A stretch of 64,000 nt of DNA from Modestobacter sp. VKM Ac-2982 (lineage in GTDB: Bacteria > Actinomycetota > Actinomycetes > Mycobacteriales > Geodermatophilaceae), in assembly GCF_026967935.1 (NCBI RefSeq), contig NZ_JAPVBL010000004.1, positions 372,001 through 436,000 on the forward strand. The letters run 5' to 3'. The notes below the pieces were generated by a model. The model did no database searches, was not told the DNA's origin, and worked only from the letters and a program-made list of their open reading frames with translations. Every line of letters starts with the position of its first letter. Position 1 is the first letter of the stretch. This document shows, one piece after another, positions 50,519 through 58,832 of this stretch. The position numbers and the translations under genes were made by a program.

Positions 50519-51508
50519 TCAGCCCGACGCCCCCGCGCTGGTCGCTGCCGCACTGGTCGGCGCCGGGGTGGCCGGGGCCGTGGTCGCCGGAGACGTGGTC
50601 GCCGGGGCCGAGAGTGCGGCCGCGACGCAGGAGTGGTTGTGGTCCAGGTCGTCCTCCACGTACTGGGTCATGACCACCCGGCCGCCGTCGACGAGCGGGT
50701 CCTCGGAGCAGTTGGCCACCGCGCCGGAGAGGCTGCGGGCTCCGGCCAGCCAGCTGTCCAGGCCGTCCAGGCTGCTCCACGAGGGCACCTCGCCGACGAT
50801 CTCGCCCCACTGGTAGCCGGTCGAGTAGAGCCCGACCCGACCACCCACCGACTCCAGGTGGTCGGTCATCCCCTCCAGGGTGGCCCGGTTGTTCCGCTGC
50901 GCCGCGGCGCCGTCGGTCTGCCAGGTGTTCATCGTCTCGACGTCCAGCCACCACCGCAGGCCGACGAGGTCGGCACGGCTCTCGATGGCGATGTCCCCGG
51001 CCCCGGGCGACGCCTCACCCAGGGTGTCGAGCGCGATCCGGACGTCGTTCTCGGCCCGGTCGACGCCGTACTCGTAGGAGCAGGCAGCGCTGTTGCCGCC
51101 GTCGCACACGCCGTAGCGGTTGACGCCCAGCCGCGGCCAGGTGGTCACCTGCCCGCGCACCTCGCCGGGGTTGGCGGTGTTCACGTAGAGCTGCGCCCGC
51201 GGCTGGGCCGACACGGCGCCCGAGGAGTCGTTCGCCCACTCCCACTGGTCGGCCAGGCAGGGGTTCTCCGTGGTGGCGATCCCGCCGTTGACGCCGATGA
51301 CCGCGAACGCCGCGTCGTCGGGCAGCGTCTGGCCGCACTGGGGGTGGGAGACGTCGTACCCGACGGTGCTCTGCACGATCGGGCTCTGCGCCGTGGCGCT
51401 GCGACGTTCGGCGGCGGGCTCCTCGGCGGCACCGGCAGCCGGCGCACCGAGCGCCGTGGCGCCCAGCGCGGCCGCGGCCACGACCGCTGTCCGCAGGATG
51501 CTCCGCAT
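50519..51508 (-). CDS. secreted DUF1906/GH25-like protein
   Basis: A 329-residue exported protein with a Sec signal (MRSILRTAVVAAAALGATAL, cleavage near AGAA). The mature domain begins GYDVSHPQCGQTLPDDAAFAVIGVNGG, the pattern of glycoside-hydrolase-like DUF1906/Rv2525c-type proteins, and continues with LRWWLDVETMNTWQ and VGLYSTGYQWGEIVG. A tail rich in Ala/Thr/Pro (about 40 residues) could link it to the wall. Peptidoglycan-related hydrolysis is expected from the fold, but the catalytic Asp/Glu pair is only suggested (DVET). ATG 51506-51508 follows TAGGG. Confidence 0.82.
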   Translation of the reverse strand: MRSILRTAVVAAAALGATALGAPAAGAAEEPAAERRSATAQSPIVQSTVGYDVSHPQCGQTLPDDAAFAVIGVNGGIATTENPCLADQWEWANDSSGAVSAQPRAQLYVNTANPGEVRGQVTTWPRLGVNRYGVCDGGNSAACSYEYGVDRAENDVRIALDTLGEASPGAGDIAIESRADLVGLRWWLDVETMNTWQTDGAAAQRNNRATLEGMTDHLESVGGRVGLYSTGYQWGEIVGEVPSWSSLDGLDSWLAGARSLSGAVANCSEDPLVDGGRVVMTQYVEDDLDHNHSCVAAALSAPATTSPATTAPATPAPTSAAATSAGASG

Positions 51509-51587
51509 CACATCGACCCTACGCCTCTCCACGCGCCGGTACAGCCGTCTCGGGACCGGACACCGCCGTCCAGAAACCCGAACGGGG

Positions 51588-51609
51588 TAAAATTCTGTAC
51601 TGAGTTCAG
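51588..51609 (+). promoter_or_regulatory. promoter and operator of the TetR gene
   Basis: TAAAAT (51588-51593) is an unusually good -10 box for this genome. The palindrome CTGAGTTCAG (51600-51609) follows at the expected transcription start, with the half-site TTCAG repeated at once (51611-51615). This places a likely TetR site over its own promoter. The segment is visibly A/T-rich relative to its neighbours. Confidence 0.6.
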
Positions 51610-51630
51610 GTTCAGGTCTACGGTGCTCCC

Positions 51631-52260
51631 ATGACCGGATCCGGGCAGGGGAAGACCCCGCACTGCCCCGTCGGTCGCGTGCTGGGCCTCCGGGAGCGCA
51701 AGAAGCTCGAGGCCTGGCGGACGATCCGCTCGACCGCGCTGCGCCTGATCAGCGAGTGCGGCTTCGACGCGGTGAGCGTGGAGGACATCGCCACCGAGGC
51801 CGGTGTCTCCCGGACGACGTTCTTCACCTACTTCCGCAGCAAGGAAGCCGTCGTCTACGACCTCGATCCGCAGGAGCTGCAGCAGTGGCGCGAGCTCCTG
51901 GCGGACGCCCCGGGGGACGAGCCGCTGTGGGAAGCGCTCACCGGGCTCGTCCTCAGCCTGGCGGAGCTCCTCGCCGACCGGCTGCCCCTGCAGAAGCGGC
52001 TGTTCCAGCAGTCACCGGAGCTCTGCGACTCGTCGCGGGACGTCTGTGACAGCTTCGGGCCCGACCTGCGGGAGTGGGTCGCCCGGCGCACCCCCGACGG
52101 GGACGAGCTGCACGCCGCACTGGTCATCAACACCGCCTTCGCCGCGTTCAACACGGCGATCGAGGCCTGGGACCCCGACGACTCCTTCGACCACTTCCTG
52201 GACCTCGCCCGCGACTGCCTGCGACTGGCCGGCGGCGGACTGGCCCGATCCGTCAGCTGA
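51631..52260 (+). CDS. TetR family transcriptional regulator
   Basis: A 209-residue TetR-type repressor. The helix-turn-helix is AWRTIRSTALRLISECGFDAVSVEDIATEAGVSRTTFFTYFRSKEAVV near the N-terminus, followed by a ligand-binding domain with FDHFLDLARDCLRLAGGGL. It precedes an MFS exporter by 203 bases on the same strand, the usual arrangement for a drug-responsive efflux pair. Its own promoter carries a palindrome and a strong -10 box. The inducer cannot be predicted. Confidence 0.92.
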   Translation: MTGSGQGKTPHCPVGRVLGLRERKKLEAWRTIRSTALRLISECGFDAVSVEDIATEAGVSRTTFFTYFRSKEAVVYDLDPQELQQWRELLADAPGDEPLWEALTGLVLSLAELLADRLPLQKRLFQQSPELCDSSRDVCDSFGPDLREWVARRTPDGDELHAALVINTAFAAFNTAIEAWDPDDSFDHFLDLARDCLRLAGGGLARSVS

Positions 52261-52463
52261 CCCGCTCTCCACTCCACCGGCCCCGACCCCGCCGGCCCCT
52301 CCTCCGGCAGGCACTCCGCACCCCGACCGCGCACCGTCGCGCCGTCGCGCCTGCCCGGGTTCCTCCCGCACCACGCGACCGCGCGACGCCGCCGGCCGTG
52401 CGCCCTCCCCTGCCCTCATCCCTCAGCCCGCACTGCGCCCTGCGCAGGAAGGACGGCTCCGCC
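52261..52463 (+). other. C-rich, G-poor leader between tetR and MFS genes
   Basis: No gene fits in these 203 bases. The plus strand is strikingly C-rich and G-poor (for example CCCGACCCCGCCGGCCCCTC and CCCTCCCCTGCCCTCATCCC), unlike the balanced G/C elsewhere. Such RNA is the classical signature of a Rho-binding (rut) region. The ribosome site AGGAAGGA for the MFS gene lies at its end. Confidence 0.5.
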
Positions 52464-53975
52464 ATGCCCGCAGACAGCCTCACCACCCCGCCGGGGAGCA
52501 CCGTCCCCGACGCGCCACCGCCGCCCGCACCGGACACCGAGGGCCCGGACCCCCGCCGCTGGCTGGCCCTCGCCGTCATCGCCGTCGCCCAGCTGATGGT
52601 CGTGCTGGACGCCTCGATCGTGAACATCGCCCTCCCTGACGCCGGCCTCGACCTGGGCATCAGCGCAGCGAACATCCAGTGGGTGGTCACCGCCTACACC
52701 CTCGCCTTCGGCGGGCTGCTGCTGCTCGGCGGGCGGATCGCCGACTTCACCGGCCGCAAGCGCGCCTTCCTGATCGGCCTGATCGGCTTCGCCGGCGCCT
52801 CTGCGCTGGGCGGCCTGGCCCCCAACCAGGAGCTGCTGTTCGCCGCCCGCGGCCTGCAGGGCGCGTTCGCGGCGCTGCTGGCGCCGGCCGCGCTGTCGCT
52901 GCTGGCGGTCACCTTCACCGACCCCAAGGAGCGGGCCCGTGCCTTCGGTGTCTTCGGTGCCATCTCCGGCGGTGGCGCCGCGATCGGCCTGATCCTCGGC
53001 GGGGTGCTCACCGAGTACGCCTCGTGGCGCTGGACGCTGGGCGTCAACGTGCCGATCGCGCTGGCCACCGCCGTCTTCGCGATCGGCCTGGTGAAGGAGA
53101 GCCGCACCGACGGCGACCGGCGCTACGACGTGCCGGGCGTGCTGCTGTCGGCCGCCGGCCTGGTGAGCCTGGTCTACGGCTTCAGCAAGGCGGCCGAGGA
53201 GGGCGTGGGCTGGACCGACCCGGTCACGCTGACCCTGCTGGCCGCGGCCACCGTCCTGCTGGTGTCGTTCGTGCTCTACGAGCAGCGCGCCAGCCACCCG
53301 CTGCTGCCGCTGCGCGTGGTCCTGGACCGCAACCGGGGCGGCTCCTACCTGGTCTTCCTGCTGGTGGGCGCGGGGATCTTCGCGATCTTCCTGTTCCTGA
53401 CCTTCTACTTCCAACAGACCCTGGGCTACAGCCCGCTGGAGTCCGGCTTCGCGTTCCTGCCCTTCAGCGGCGGGATCATCCTCGGCGCCGGGGTCGTCTC
53501 CCAGGTCCTCCCCCGGGTCGGGCCGCGGCCGCTGATCATCGGTGGGCTGGTGCTGGCTGCGCTGGGCATGCTCTGGCTGACCCGGATCGGTGAGACCAGT
53601 TCGTACGTCACCGAGGTGCTGCCGGCCCTGCTGGCGATCAGCCTCGGCATGGCGGCGGTGTTCGTGCCGGCGTCCAGCACGGCGCTGGTCGGGGTGGCGA
53701 GCCACGACACGGGGATCGCCTCGGCCGTGCTCAACACCAGCCAGCAGGTGGGCGGCTCGCTCGGCCTGGCCCTGCTGAACACCTTCTACGCCTCTGCGGT
53801 CACCGGGTACCTCGTCGACAACCCGGGCGCGGCCCCGGGCGAGGCGTTCGTGCAGGGGTACCACGTGGCCTTCATCTGGGCCGCGGTGTTCCTGGCGGTC
53901 GCCCTGGTCCTCAGCATCGTGCTGATCCGGGCGAAGAAGGACGACCTGCCCGCCGAGGTGGCCCTGGCCGCCTGA
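52464..53975 (+). CDS. MFS transporter of the DHA2 (14-helix) drug exporter family
   Basis: A 503-residue exporter. After a Pro-rich cytosolic N-terminus of 30 residues, the first helix carries the DHA2 motif VVLDASIVNIALP (motif D1), followed by WVVTAYTLAFGGLLLLGGRIADFTGRK (motif A), and later the C-type motif GAISGGGAAIGLILGGVL. About 14 helices are expected. It ends in a basic/acidic tail. Together with the upstream TetR gene it forms a multidrug-efflux module. A strong terminator follows the stop. Confidence 0.94.
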   Translation: MPADSLTTPPGSTVPDAPPPPAPDTEGPDPRRWLALAVIAVAQLMVVLDASIVNIALPDAGLDLGISAANIQWVVTAYTLAFGGLLLLGGRIADFTGRKRAFLIGLIGFAGASALGGLAPNQELLFAARGLQGAFAALLAPAALSLLAVTFTDPKERARAFGVFGAISGGGAAIGLILGGVLTEYASWRWTLGVNVPIALATAVFAIGLVKESRTDGDRRYDVPGVLLSAAGLVSLVYGFSKAAEEGVGWTDPVTLTLLAAATVLLVSFVLYEQRASHPLLPLRVVLDRNRGGSYLVFLLVGAGIFAIFLFLTFYFQQTLGYSPLESGFAFLPFSGGIILGAGVVSQVLPRVGPRPLIIGGLVLAALGMLWLTRIGETSSYVTEVLPALLAISLGMAAVFVPASSTALVGVASHDTGIASAVLNTSQQVGGSLGLALLNTFYASAVTGYLVDNPGAAPGEAFVQGYHVAFIWAAVFLAVALVLSIVLIRAKKDDLPAEVALAA

Positions 53976-53982
53976 CCCGTCC

Positions 53983-54016
53983 GGGAGGGGCCGGCGTCAC
54001 GACGTCGGCCCCTCCC
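53983..54016. terminator. bidirectional hairpin terminator
   Basis: GGGAGGGGCCG (53983-53993) pairs perfectly with CGGCCCCTCCC (54006-54016), with a smaller stem in the 12-base loop (CGTC/GACG). It lies between the convergent MFS and GNAT genes. Confidence 0.85.
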
Positions 54017-54021
54017 GCACG

Positions 54022-55017
54022 TCAGCCCAGGGGCGCCAGCCGCCGGGACCAGGAGACCTGGGTGCGGGCCGTGGTGAAGCCCAGGCTCTCGTACAGCCCC
54101 AGCGCGCCGGTGACGTTCTCGCTGTCGACCTCCAGCCCCGAGGTCTGGCAGTCCTGTGCCGCAGCGGCGTGCATCGCCTCGATGATCACGGCCTTGGAGA
54201 CCCCCCGGCCCCGCGCGGACGGGAGGACGCCGATCTGGCCGAAGTAGCTCTCCCGGGAGCCGCTGGCCGCGGCGGTCGCCTCGGATACGTAGGCGAGCGC
54301 GTAGCCCAGCACCTCGCCGTCCTCCACCGCCAACACCGACAGGTCCGGGCGGAAGGTCCGCATGCCGGTGAACATGACCTGCCAGGAGGCGACGTCGCGC
54401 TCGCTGGAGCCGTAGTGCTCGGTGAAGGCGGCGTTGTGCGCCAGCCGCACCTCCTCGTCCCGGTCCCAGGTGAACGGCACCAGGTCGATGCCGTCGAGCC
54501 GGCGCCGCGGCGGCAGGTCGGTCAGCGGCCGCTCCATGTGGAAGAACCAGCGGACCGCCTCCAGCCCGGCCCGGCGCACCAGCGCCTCCAGCGAGGGCAT
54601 CGTCGTGTACACGGTGGCGGTCAGCCGGGCCGGCGACTCGGGGTGCCGCTCGGCGTGCAGCTCCTCGCCCCGCCCCAGCTGCCAGGCCAGCAGCGCCCGG
54701 CCGATGCCACGACCCCGCCACTCCGGCAGCACCCGACCCTGCAGGTGCACGCCGTAGGCGTCCCGGAACGTGGGGGGCGCGATCGTGGTGGCGTAGGCGA
54801 CGACGGTGCCGTCCGCCGTGCTCACCAGCCGGGTGTCTCGCTCCAGGTCGACCAGCTCACTGACCCACAGCCCGGTGAGGTCCTCGGGCGACTCGTGCAG
54901 CCCGGTGTCGTCGACCACCTCCGCAACGGCGAGCAGTTCGGCGACCGCAACGGCGTCGTCGGGACGGATCGGGCGGGCGGAGAGGCCCTCGGGCAGAGCC
55001 AGCGGCGCAGAGTTCAC
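54022..55017 (-). CDS. double-GNAT acetyltransferase
   Basis: About 331 residues with two Gcn5-related acetyltransferase domains in tandem. The first carries VHLQGRVLPEWRGRGIGRALLAW (acetyl-CoA loop RGRGIG), the second FGQIGVLPSARGRGVSKAVIIEAMH (RGRGVS) and then GLEVDSENVTGALGLYESLGF. Only one domain is usually catalytic in such proteins. GTG 55015-55017 was preferred; ATG 55051-55053 is also in frame but lies inside the preceding gene. It follows the amidohydrolase gene by 11 bases and is probably co-transcribed. Substrate unknown. Confidence 0.85.
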   Translation of the reverse strand: MNSAPLALPEGLSARPIRPDDAVAVAELLAVAEVVDDTGLHESPEDLTGLWVSELVDLERDTRLVSTADGTVVAYATTIAPPTFRDAYGVHLQGRVLPEWRGRGIGRALLAWQLGRGEELHAERHPESPARLTATVYTTMPSLEALVRRAGLEAVRWFFHMERPLTDLPPRRRLDGIDLVPFTWDRDEEVRLAHNAAFTEHYGSSERDVASWQVMFTGMRTFRPDLSVLAVEDGEVLGYALAYVSEATAAASGSRESYFGQIGVLPSARGRGVSKAVIIEAMHAAAAQDCQTSGLEVDSENVTGALGLYESLGFTTARTQVSWSRRLAPLG

Positions 55018-55028
55018 GAGGCCCGAGG

Positions 55029-55919
55029 TTAGGCGGTGATCCCGAACAGCCATGCACCGTTGTGCCAGAGGACCGCCCGCAGCCACTCCTCCCCCAGCTC
55101 CAACCGGTGCAGCGCGGCCAGCTGGTGGGCGTAGGGGTACGGGATGGCCGGGAAGTCGCTGCCGAGCACCACCTTGTCCCGCAGCGCGGCCAGCCGGGGC
55201 AGCAGCGCCCGGTCGAAGGGCATCAGCCGCTCCGTGAAGTCGGTGGCGAACATCGTGGTGTCCAGGTGCACCCGCTCGTACTGCTCGGCGAGGTCCAGGA
55301 ACGCCGCGTACTCGGGCATCCCCAGGTGGGCGATCACCAACTGGAGCCGCGGGTGGCGGTCCAGCAGGCCGGCCATCGGGGCCGGGCCGGTGTGCTCCCC
55401 ACGCAGCGGCCCGGAGCCGCAGTGGATGACCACCGGCGTGCCGGTGTCCTCCAGCTGGGCCCACACGTCGTCCAGCTGCGGGTCCCGCGGGTCGAAGGAG
55501 CCGACCTGCACGTGCACCTTGAACACCCGGGCGCCGGCGTCCAGCGCATCGGCGACGTAGGCCGCCGCCGACGGCTCGGGGAAGAAGGTGGCCGACTGCA
55601 GCACGGCCGGGTGTTGCCGGGCGAAGGCGGCCGCCTCGTCGTTGAGCCAGGCGGCCATCCCCGGCCGGTGCGGGTAGGGCAGCGTCGGGAAGGCACGGAC
55701 GCCGAGGGCCGCCAGCACCGCCAGCCGCTCCTCGACCGGCAGCGCATAGGTGACCGGCCACGGGGCCCCGTAGTGCGTCTCCGCCTCGGCGAAGTACTGC
55801 CAGACCTTGGCCTGCACCCGCTCGGGCAGGAAGTGCACGTGCACGTCGACCAGCCCCGGCAGCCCGAGCTCCCGCCAGTACCTCGGGACGTCGGCATCGT
55901 CGACGGGCGGTGCGACCAC
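55029..55919 (-). CDS. amidohydrolase (Amidohydro_2 family)
   Basis: A 296-residue TIM-barrel metal-dependent hydrolase of the Amidohydro_2/decarboxylase group. Metal and catalytic residues: LVDVHVHFLPERVQ near the N-terminus, VVIHCGSGP, LVIAHLGMPEY and VLGSDFPAIPYPY. Members include aromatic acid decarboxylases and lactonases; the reaction here is not known. GTG 55919 was chosen because TAGGGT on the minus strand (55927-55932) lies 7 bases upstream, the leaderless pattern; the GTG three codons earlier overlaps that box. It precedes the double-GNAT gene. Confidence 0.87.
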   Translation of the reverse strand: MVAPPVDDADVPRYWRELGLPGLVDVHVHFLPERVQAKVWQYFAEAETHYGAPWPVTYALPVEERLAVLAALGVRAFPTLPYPHRPGMAAWLNDEAAAFARQHPAVLQSATFFPEPSAAAYVADALDAGARVFKVHVQVGSFDPRDPQLDDVWAQLEDTGTPVVIHCGSGPLRGEHTGPAPMAGLLDRHPRLQLVIAHLGMPEYAAFLDLAEQYERVHLDTTMFATDFTERLMPFDRALLPRLAALRDKVVLGSDFPAIPYPYAHQLAALHRLELGEEWLRAVLWHNGAWLFGITA

Positions 55920-56012
55920 GAGGGCCACCCTAGGTCCGCCCCACCGTCCGGCGTCCACCGTGCCGGGCGGACCAGCACCGCCATCCGGTGATCGCCGCTA
56001 GCCTCCGGCGGC

Positions 56013-56339
56013 GTGGACGCGACCTTCAGCGCCGAGCTGTTCGAGTGGCGTGGTCCGGCGCCGTTCCACTGGCTGTCCCTGCCCGCGGACGTGTGCGACC
56101 GCGTCCGTGCCGAGGCCACCGTGGCCAGCTACGGCTGGGGCGCGGTCCCCGTGCGCGTGCAGATCGGCACCACCGAGTGGGAGACCTCGCTGCTGCCGCG
56201 CGCCGGCGGCTACGTGCTCCCGGTGAAGCAGCACGTCCGCGGGGCGGAGCGGTTTGACGACGGCGACACGGTGACGGTCGCACTGACCGTTGCCCCGCGT
56301 CGCGGTCGGGCCGCCAACGGCAGCGGCCCGACCATGTGA
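56013..56339 (+). CDS. DUF1905 domain protein
   Basis: A 108-residue protein matching the DUF1905 pattern (FSAELFEWRGPAPFHWLSLPADVCDRV and GYVLPVKQHVRGAERFDDGDTVTVAL), a small beta-barrel often fused to a YdeI-type bacteriocin-protection domain that is absent here. No reaction is known. GTG 56013 has TAGCCT 8 bases upstream (55999-56004), so it is probably leaderless. It converges on the oxidoreductase gene with 7 bases between stops. Confidence 0.85.
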   Translation: MDATFSAELFEWRGPAPFHWLSLPADVCDRVRAEATVASYGWGAVPVRVQIGTTEWETSLLPRAGGYVLPVKQHVRGAERFDDGDTVTVALTVAPRRGRAANGSGPTM

Positions 56340-56346
56340 GGCCGGA

Positions 56347-57270
56347 TCAGGGAAGCGTGATGACGACCTTGCCGCGCACGTGCCCGCCGGCCACCAGCCG
56401 CTGGGCGTCGGCCGTCTGGGCCAGCGGGAACGCCTTGGCGATCGCCACCCGCAGCTGCCCGGCGTCGGCCATCCGGCCGAGCTCCTCCAGGTCGTGCCGC
56501 TCGGGGCGGACGAAGACGTACCGGCCGCCGAGCTCGCGCACCACCGGGTCGACGACGCTGGCGATCCGCTTCGGGTCGCGCACCTGGTCCGGGGCGTCAC
56601 CCAACGCCGGCCCGCCGATCAGGTCCAGGACGGCGTCCACCGGCTCGGACAGCTGCGCGGAGATCGGACCGGCGTTGTAGTCCAACACCTCGGCGGCGCC
56701 GGCGTCCCGCAGGAAGCCGTGGTTGCGCGGGCTGGCGGTGCCGATGACGTGCGCGCCCAGCGCGGCGGCGATCTGCACGGCGAAGAAGCCGACCCCGCCG
56801 GCGGCCCGGTGCACCAGCACCCGGTCACCCTCGCCGACCTCGAGCGCCTCGGTCAGGGCCTGGTAGGCGGTCAGCCCGGCCAGCGGCAGCGCCGCGGCCT
56901 CGGTGAACCCGAGCGAGTCGGGCTTGTGCGCGATGCAGCGCTGCGGGGCGGGCACGAGCTCGGCCGCCGTCCCCCACTGGACGTCGTCCCGGCGCAGGTA
57001 CCCGAAGACCTCGTCGCCGGGGGCGAAGTCGACCACTGCCGGCCCGACCTGCTCCACGACCCCGGCCAGGTCCCAGCCCGGCACGATCGGGAAGTGGTGC
57101 GGGAAGAAGCCGGCCAGGCCGCCCTCCCGGATGCCCATGTCGACCGGGTTGACCCCGGCCGCGCGGGTGCGGACGAGCACCGTGTCCGGCCCCACCGGGG
57201 GCTCGGGCAGGTCGTCTCGCAACTGCAGGACCGACTCGTCGCCGAACCGGTCGTAGGCGATGCCGCGCAT
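56347..57270 (-). CDS. NADPH:quinone oxidoreductase-like zinc-less MDR enzyme
   Basis: A 307-residue medium-chain dehydrogenase/reductase of the QOR type. The catalytic domain opening (RGIAYDRFGDESVLQL, RAAGVNPVDMGIREGG, FPIVPGWDLAGVVEQVG) and the nucleotide fold (VLVHRAAGGVGFFAVQIAAALGAHVIG) are typical. The cysteine and histidine ligands of the structural zinc are missing, as in QORs. It would reduce quinones or enoyl compounds with NADPH. The ATG lies 5 bases after the smpB stop on the same strand, so co-transcription with smpB is likely; this pairing is probably incidental. Confidence 0.92.
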   Translation of the reverse strand: MRGIAYDRFGDESVLQLRDDLPEPPVGPDTVLVRTRAAGVNPVDMGIREGGLAGFFPHHFPIVPGWDLAGVVEQVGPAVVDFAPGDEVFGYLRRDDVQWGTAAELVPAPQRCIAHKPDSLGFTEAAALPLAGLTAYQALTEALEVGEGDRVLVHRAAGGVGFFAVQIAAALGAHVIGTASPRNHGFLRDAGAAEVLDYNAGPISAQLSEPVDAVLDLIGGPALGDAPDQVRDPKRIASVVDPVVRELGGRYVFVRPERHDLEELGRMADAGQLRVAIAKAFPLAQTADAQRLVAGGHVRGKVVITLP

Positions 57271-57275
57271 GGAGG

Positions 57276-57752
57276 TCAGCGCCGTCCCTTCACGTAGCGG
57301 CCGAAGGCGCGTTCCATCTCCCGGCGGGAGTCACGCTCGGCCAGGTCCTGGCGCTTGTCGTAGCTCCGCTTGCCCTTCGCGAGCGCGAGGGTGGCCTTGA
57401 CCTTGCCGTCCTTGAAGTACAGGTCCAGCGGGACGAGCGTGAGCCCGCCCTCCTTGGTCTTGCCGATGAGCTTCTCGATCTCGGCTCGGTGCATGAGGAT
57501 CTTGCGCTTGCGGCGCGGGGCGTGATTGGTCCACGTGCCCTCGGTGTACTCGGGGATGTGCACGTGCTGCAGCCACACCTCGCCGTCGTCGACGCTGGCG
57601 AAGCCGTCGACGAGGGAGGCACGGCCGGCACGCAGGCTCTTCACCTCGGTGCCGGTCAGCACCAGGCCCACCTCGTAGGTGTCCAGGATCGAGTAGTCGT
57701 GCCGCGCCTTCTTGTTCTGGGCGATGAACTTGCGCCCCTGTTCCCGCGGCAT
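57276..57752 (-). CDS. smpB: SsrA-binding protein SmpB
   Basis: A 158-residue SmpB, the partner that carries tmRNA to stalled ribosomes. Complete family plan: [40 protein letters not shown], the RNA-binding strands [18 protein letters not shown], and the basic C-terminal tail ([20 protein letters not shown]) that enters the mRNA channel. ATG 57750-57752 is the only start that keeps the conserved beginning. Its RNA partner ssrA is 23 kb away. It follows ftsX in the usual actinobacterial prfB-ftsE-ftsX-smpB order, after a long inverted repeat. Confidence 0.98.
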   Translation of the reverse strand: MPREQGRKFIAQNKKARHDYSILDTYEVGLVLTGTEVKSLRAGRASLVDGFASVDDGEVWLQHVHIPEYTEGTWTNHAPRRKRKILMHRAEIEKLIGKTKEGGLTLVPLDLYFKDGKVKATLALAKGKRSYDKRQDLAERDSRREMERAFGRYVKGRR

Positions 57753-57796
57753 GCCCCCAGGCTACCGGGCGGCTCACCGGGAGCGCCGCCGGGAAA

Positions 57797-57864
57797 CGAT
57801 CATGGAGCCGCGGTGCCGACGCGCGGGTGGTGGCCGGCGCGTCGCCACCGCAGCTCCATGATCG
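57797..57864. repeat. 68-bp near-perfect inverted repeat
   Basis: Two 28-base arms (57797-57824 and 57837-57864) match at 26 of 28 positions around a 12-base centre, beginning CGATCATGGAGC and ending GCTCCATGATCG. It lies between ftsX and smpB. It would form an unusually long hairpin for a terminator and may be a dispersed mobile-type repeat (no second copy was seen in the window). Confidence 0.8.
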
Positions 57865-57890
57865 CCGCGGGGGCGGGGGTGGGGTGGGGG

Positions 57891-58775
57891 CTACAGGCGG
57901 ACGTAGAGGCGCAGGGTCACGTAGGCGGCGACGGCGGCCAGGCCGACCCCGGCGGCGGCGATGATCGGGGAGATCGCGATGATCGCCGACCAGTCGACCG
58001 GTGGGATGATGCCCGCCTTGATCGGTCCCGCGAGCGTCTTGTCGACGAACAGGATCTTGGTCAGCACCAGACCGCCGATCGCCAGCCCCGCACCGATCAG
58101 GCCGGCGAGCGCCGCCTCCAGGATGAACGGCAGCTGGGTGTACCAGCGGGAGGCGCCGACCAACCGCATGATGTTGGTCTCGTTGCGTCTGTTGAACGCC
58201 GCGAGCTGGATCGTGTTGGAGATCAGCAGCAACGCGGCCAGGGCTTGCACGAGAGCCACCGCGAGGGTGCCGTTGCGCGCGCCGTTGAGCAGGCTGAACA
58301 GCCGGTCCAGGAAGTCGCCCTCGTCGCGGACCTCGTCGACACCGGCCTCCCCGTTCGGGAACTGCTCGGCGATGACCGGGTACCGCTCGGGGTTGACCAG
58401 CTCGACCCGGAAGCTCTCCGGGAGCGCGTCCTCCGGGGTGTTGGCGATCAGCGCCGGCTGTTCCTGGAACTGCTGGGTGAAGCGCTGGTAGGCCTCGGCG
58501 CGGGTCTCGTAGATGTAGTCCTGCACCTCGGGCGAGGCGTCCAGCTGCGCGGCGATCGAGTCACGCTGCTCGTCGGTGACGTCGTCGGCGAGGTAGATCG
58601 ACACCTGGATCTTGTCGTAGTAGATCTCCCGCATGTCGCCGATCATGTTGGCGATCAGGAGGCCGGTGCCCATGAGGCCCAGCGAGATCCCGGTGGTCAG
58701 GATCATCGCGACCGTCATGGTCAGGTTCCGACGCAGCCCGGCAGCCACCTCGGAGAGGACGAAGTTGACGCGCAT
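57891..58775 (-). CDS. ftsX: cell-division ABC-type protein FtsX
   Basis: A 294-residue FtsX: an N-terminal membrane helix (AAGLRRNLTMTVAMILTTGISLGLMGTGLLI), an extracytoplasmic domain of about 130 residues, and three C-terminal helices (LAVALVQALAALLLISNTI and others). With FtsE it forms the complex that activates peptidoglycan hydrolases (RipC-type in actinobacteria) at the division septum. ATG 58773-58775 is supported by the conserved opening MRVNFVLSEVAAGLRRN. It lies 57 bases after ftsE. Confidence 0.96.
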   Translation of the reverse strand: MRVNFVLSEVAAGLRRNLTMTVAMILTTGISLGLMGTGLLIANMIGDMREIYYDKIQVSIYLADDVTDEQRDSIAAQLDASPEVQDYIYETRAEAYQRFTQQFQEQPALIANTPEDALPESFRVELVNPERYPVIAEQFPNGEAGVDEVRDEGDFLDRLFSLLNGARNGTLAVALVQALAALLLISNTIQLAAFNRRNETNIMRLVGASRWYTQLPFILEAALAGLIGAGLAIGGLVLTKILFVDKTLAGPIKAGIIPPVDWSAIIAISPIIAAAGVGLAAVAAYVTLRLYVRL

Positions 58776-58832
58776 CAGTTCCCTGTCGTGTTCTGCGGTC
58801 CGGCGGTCATCGGCTGGTCGGCGATCCGCACC

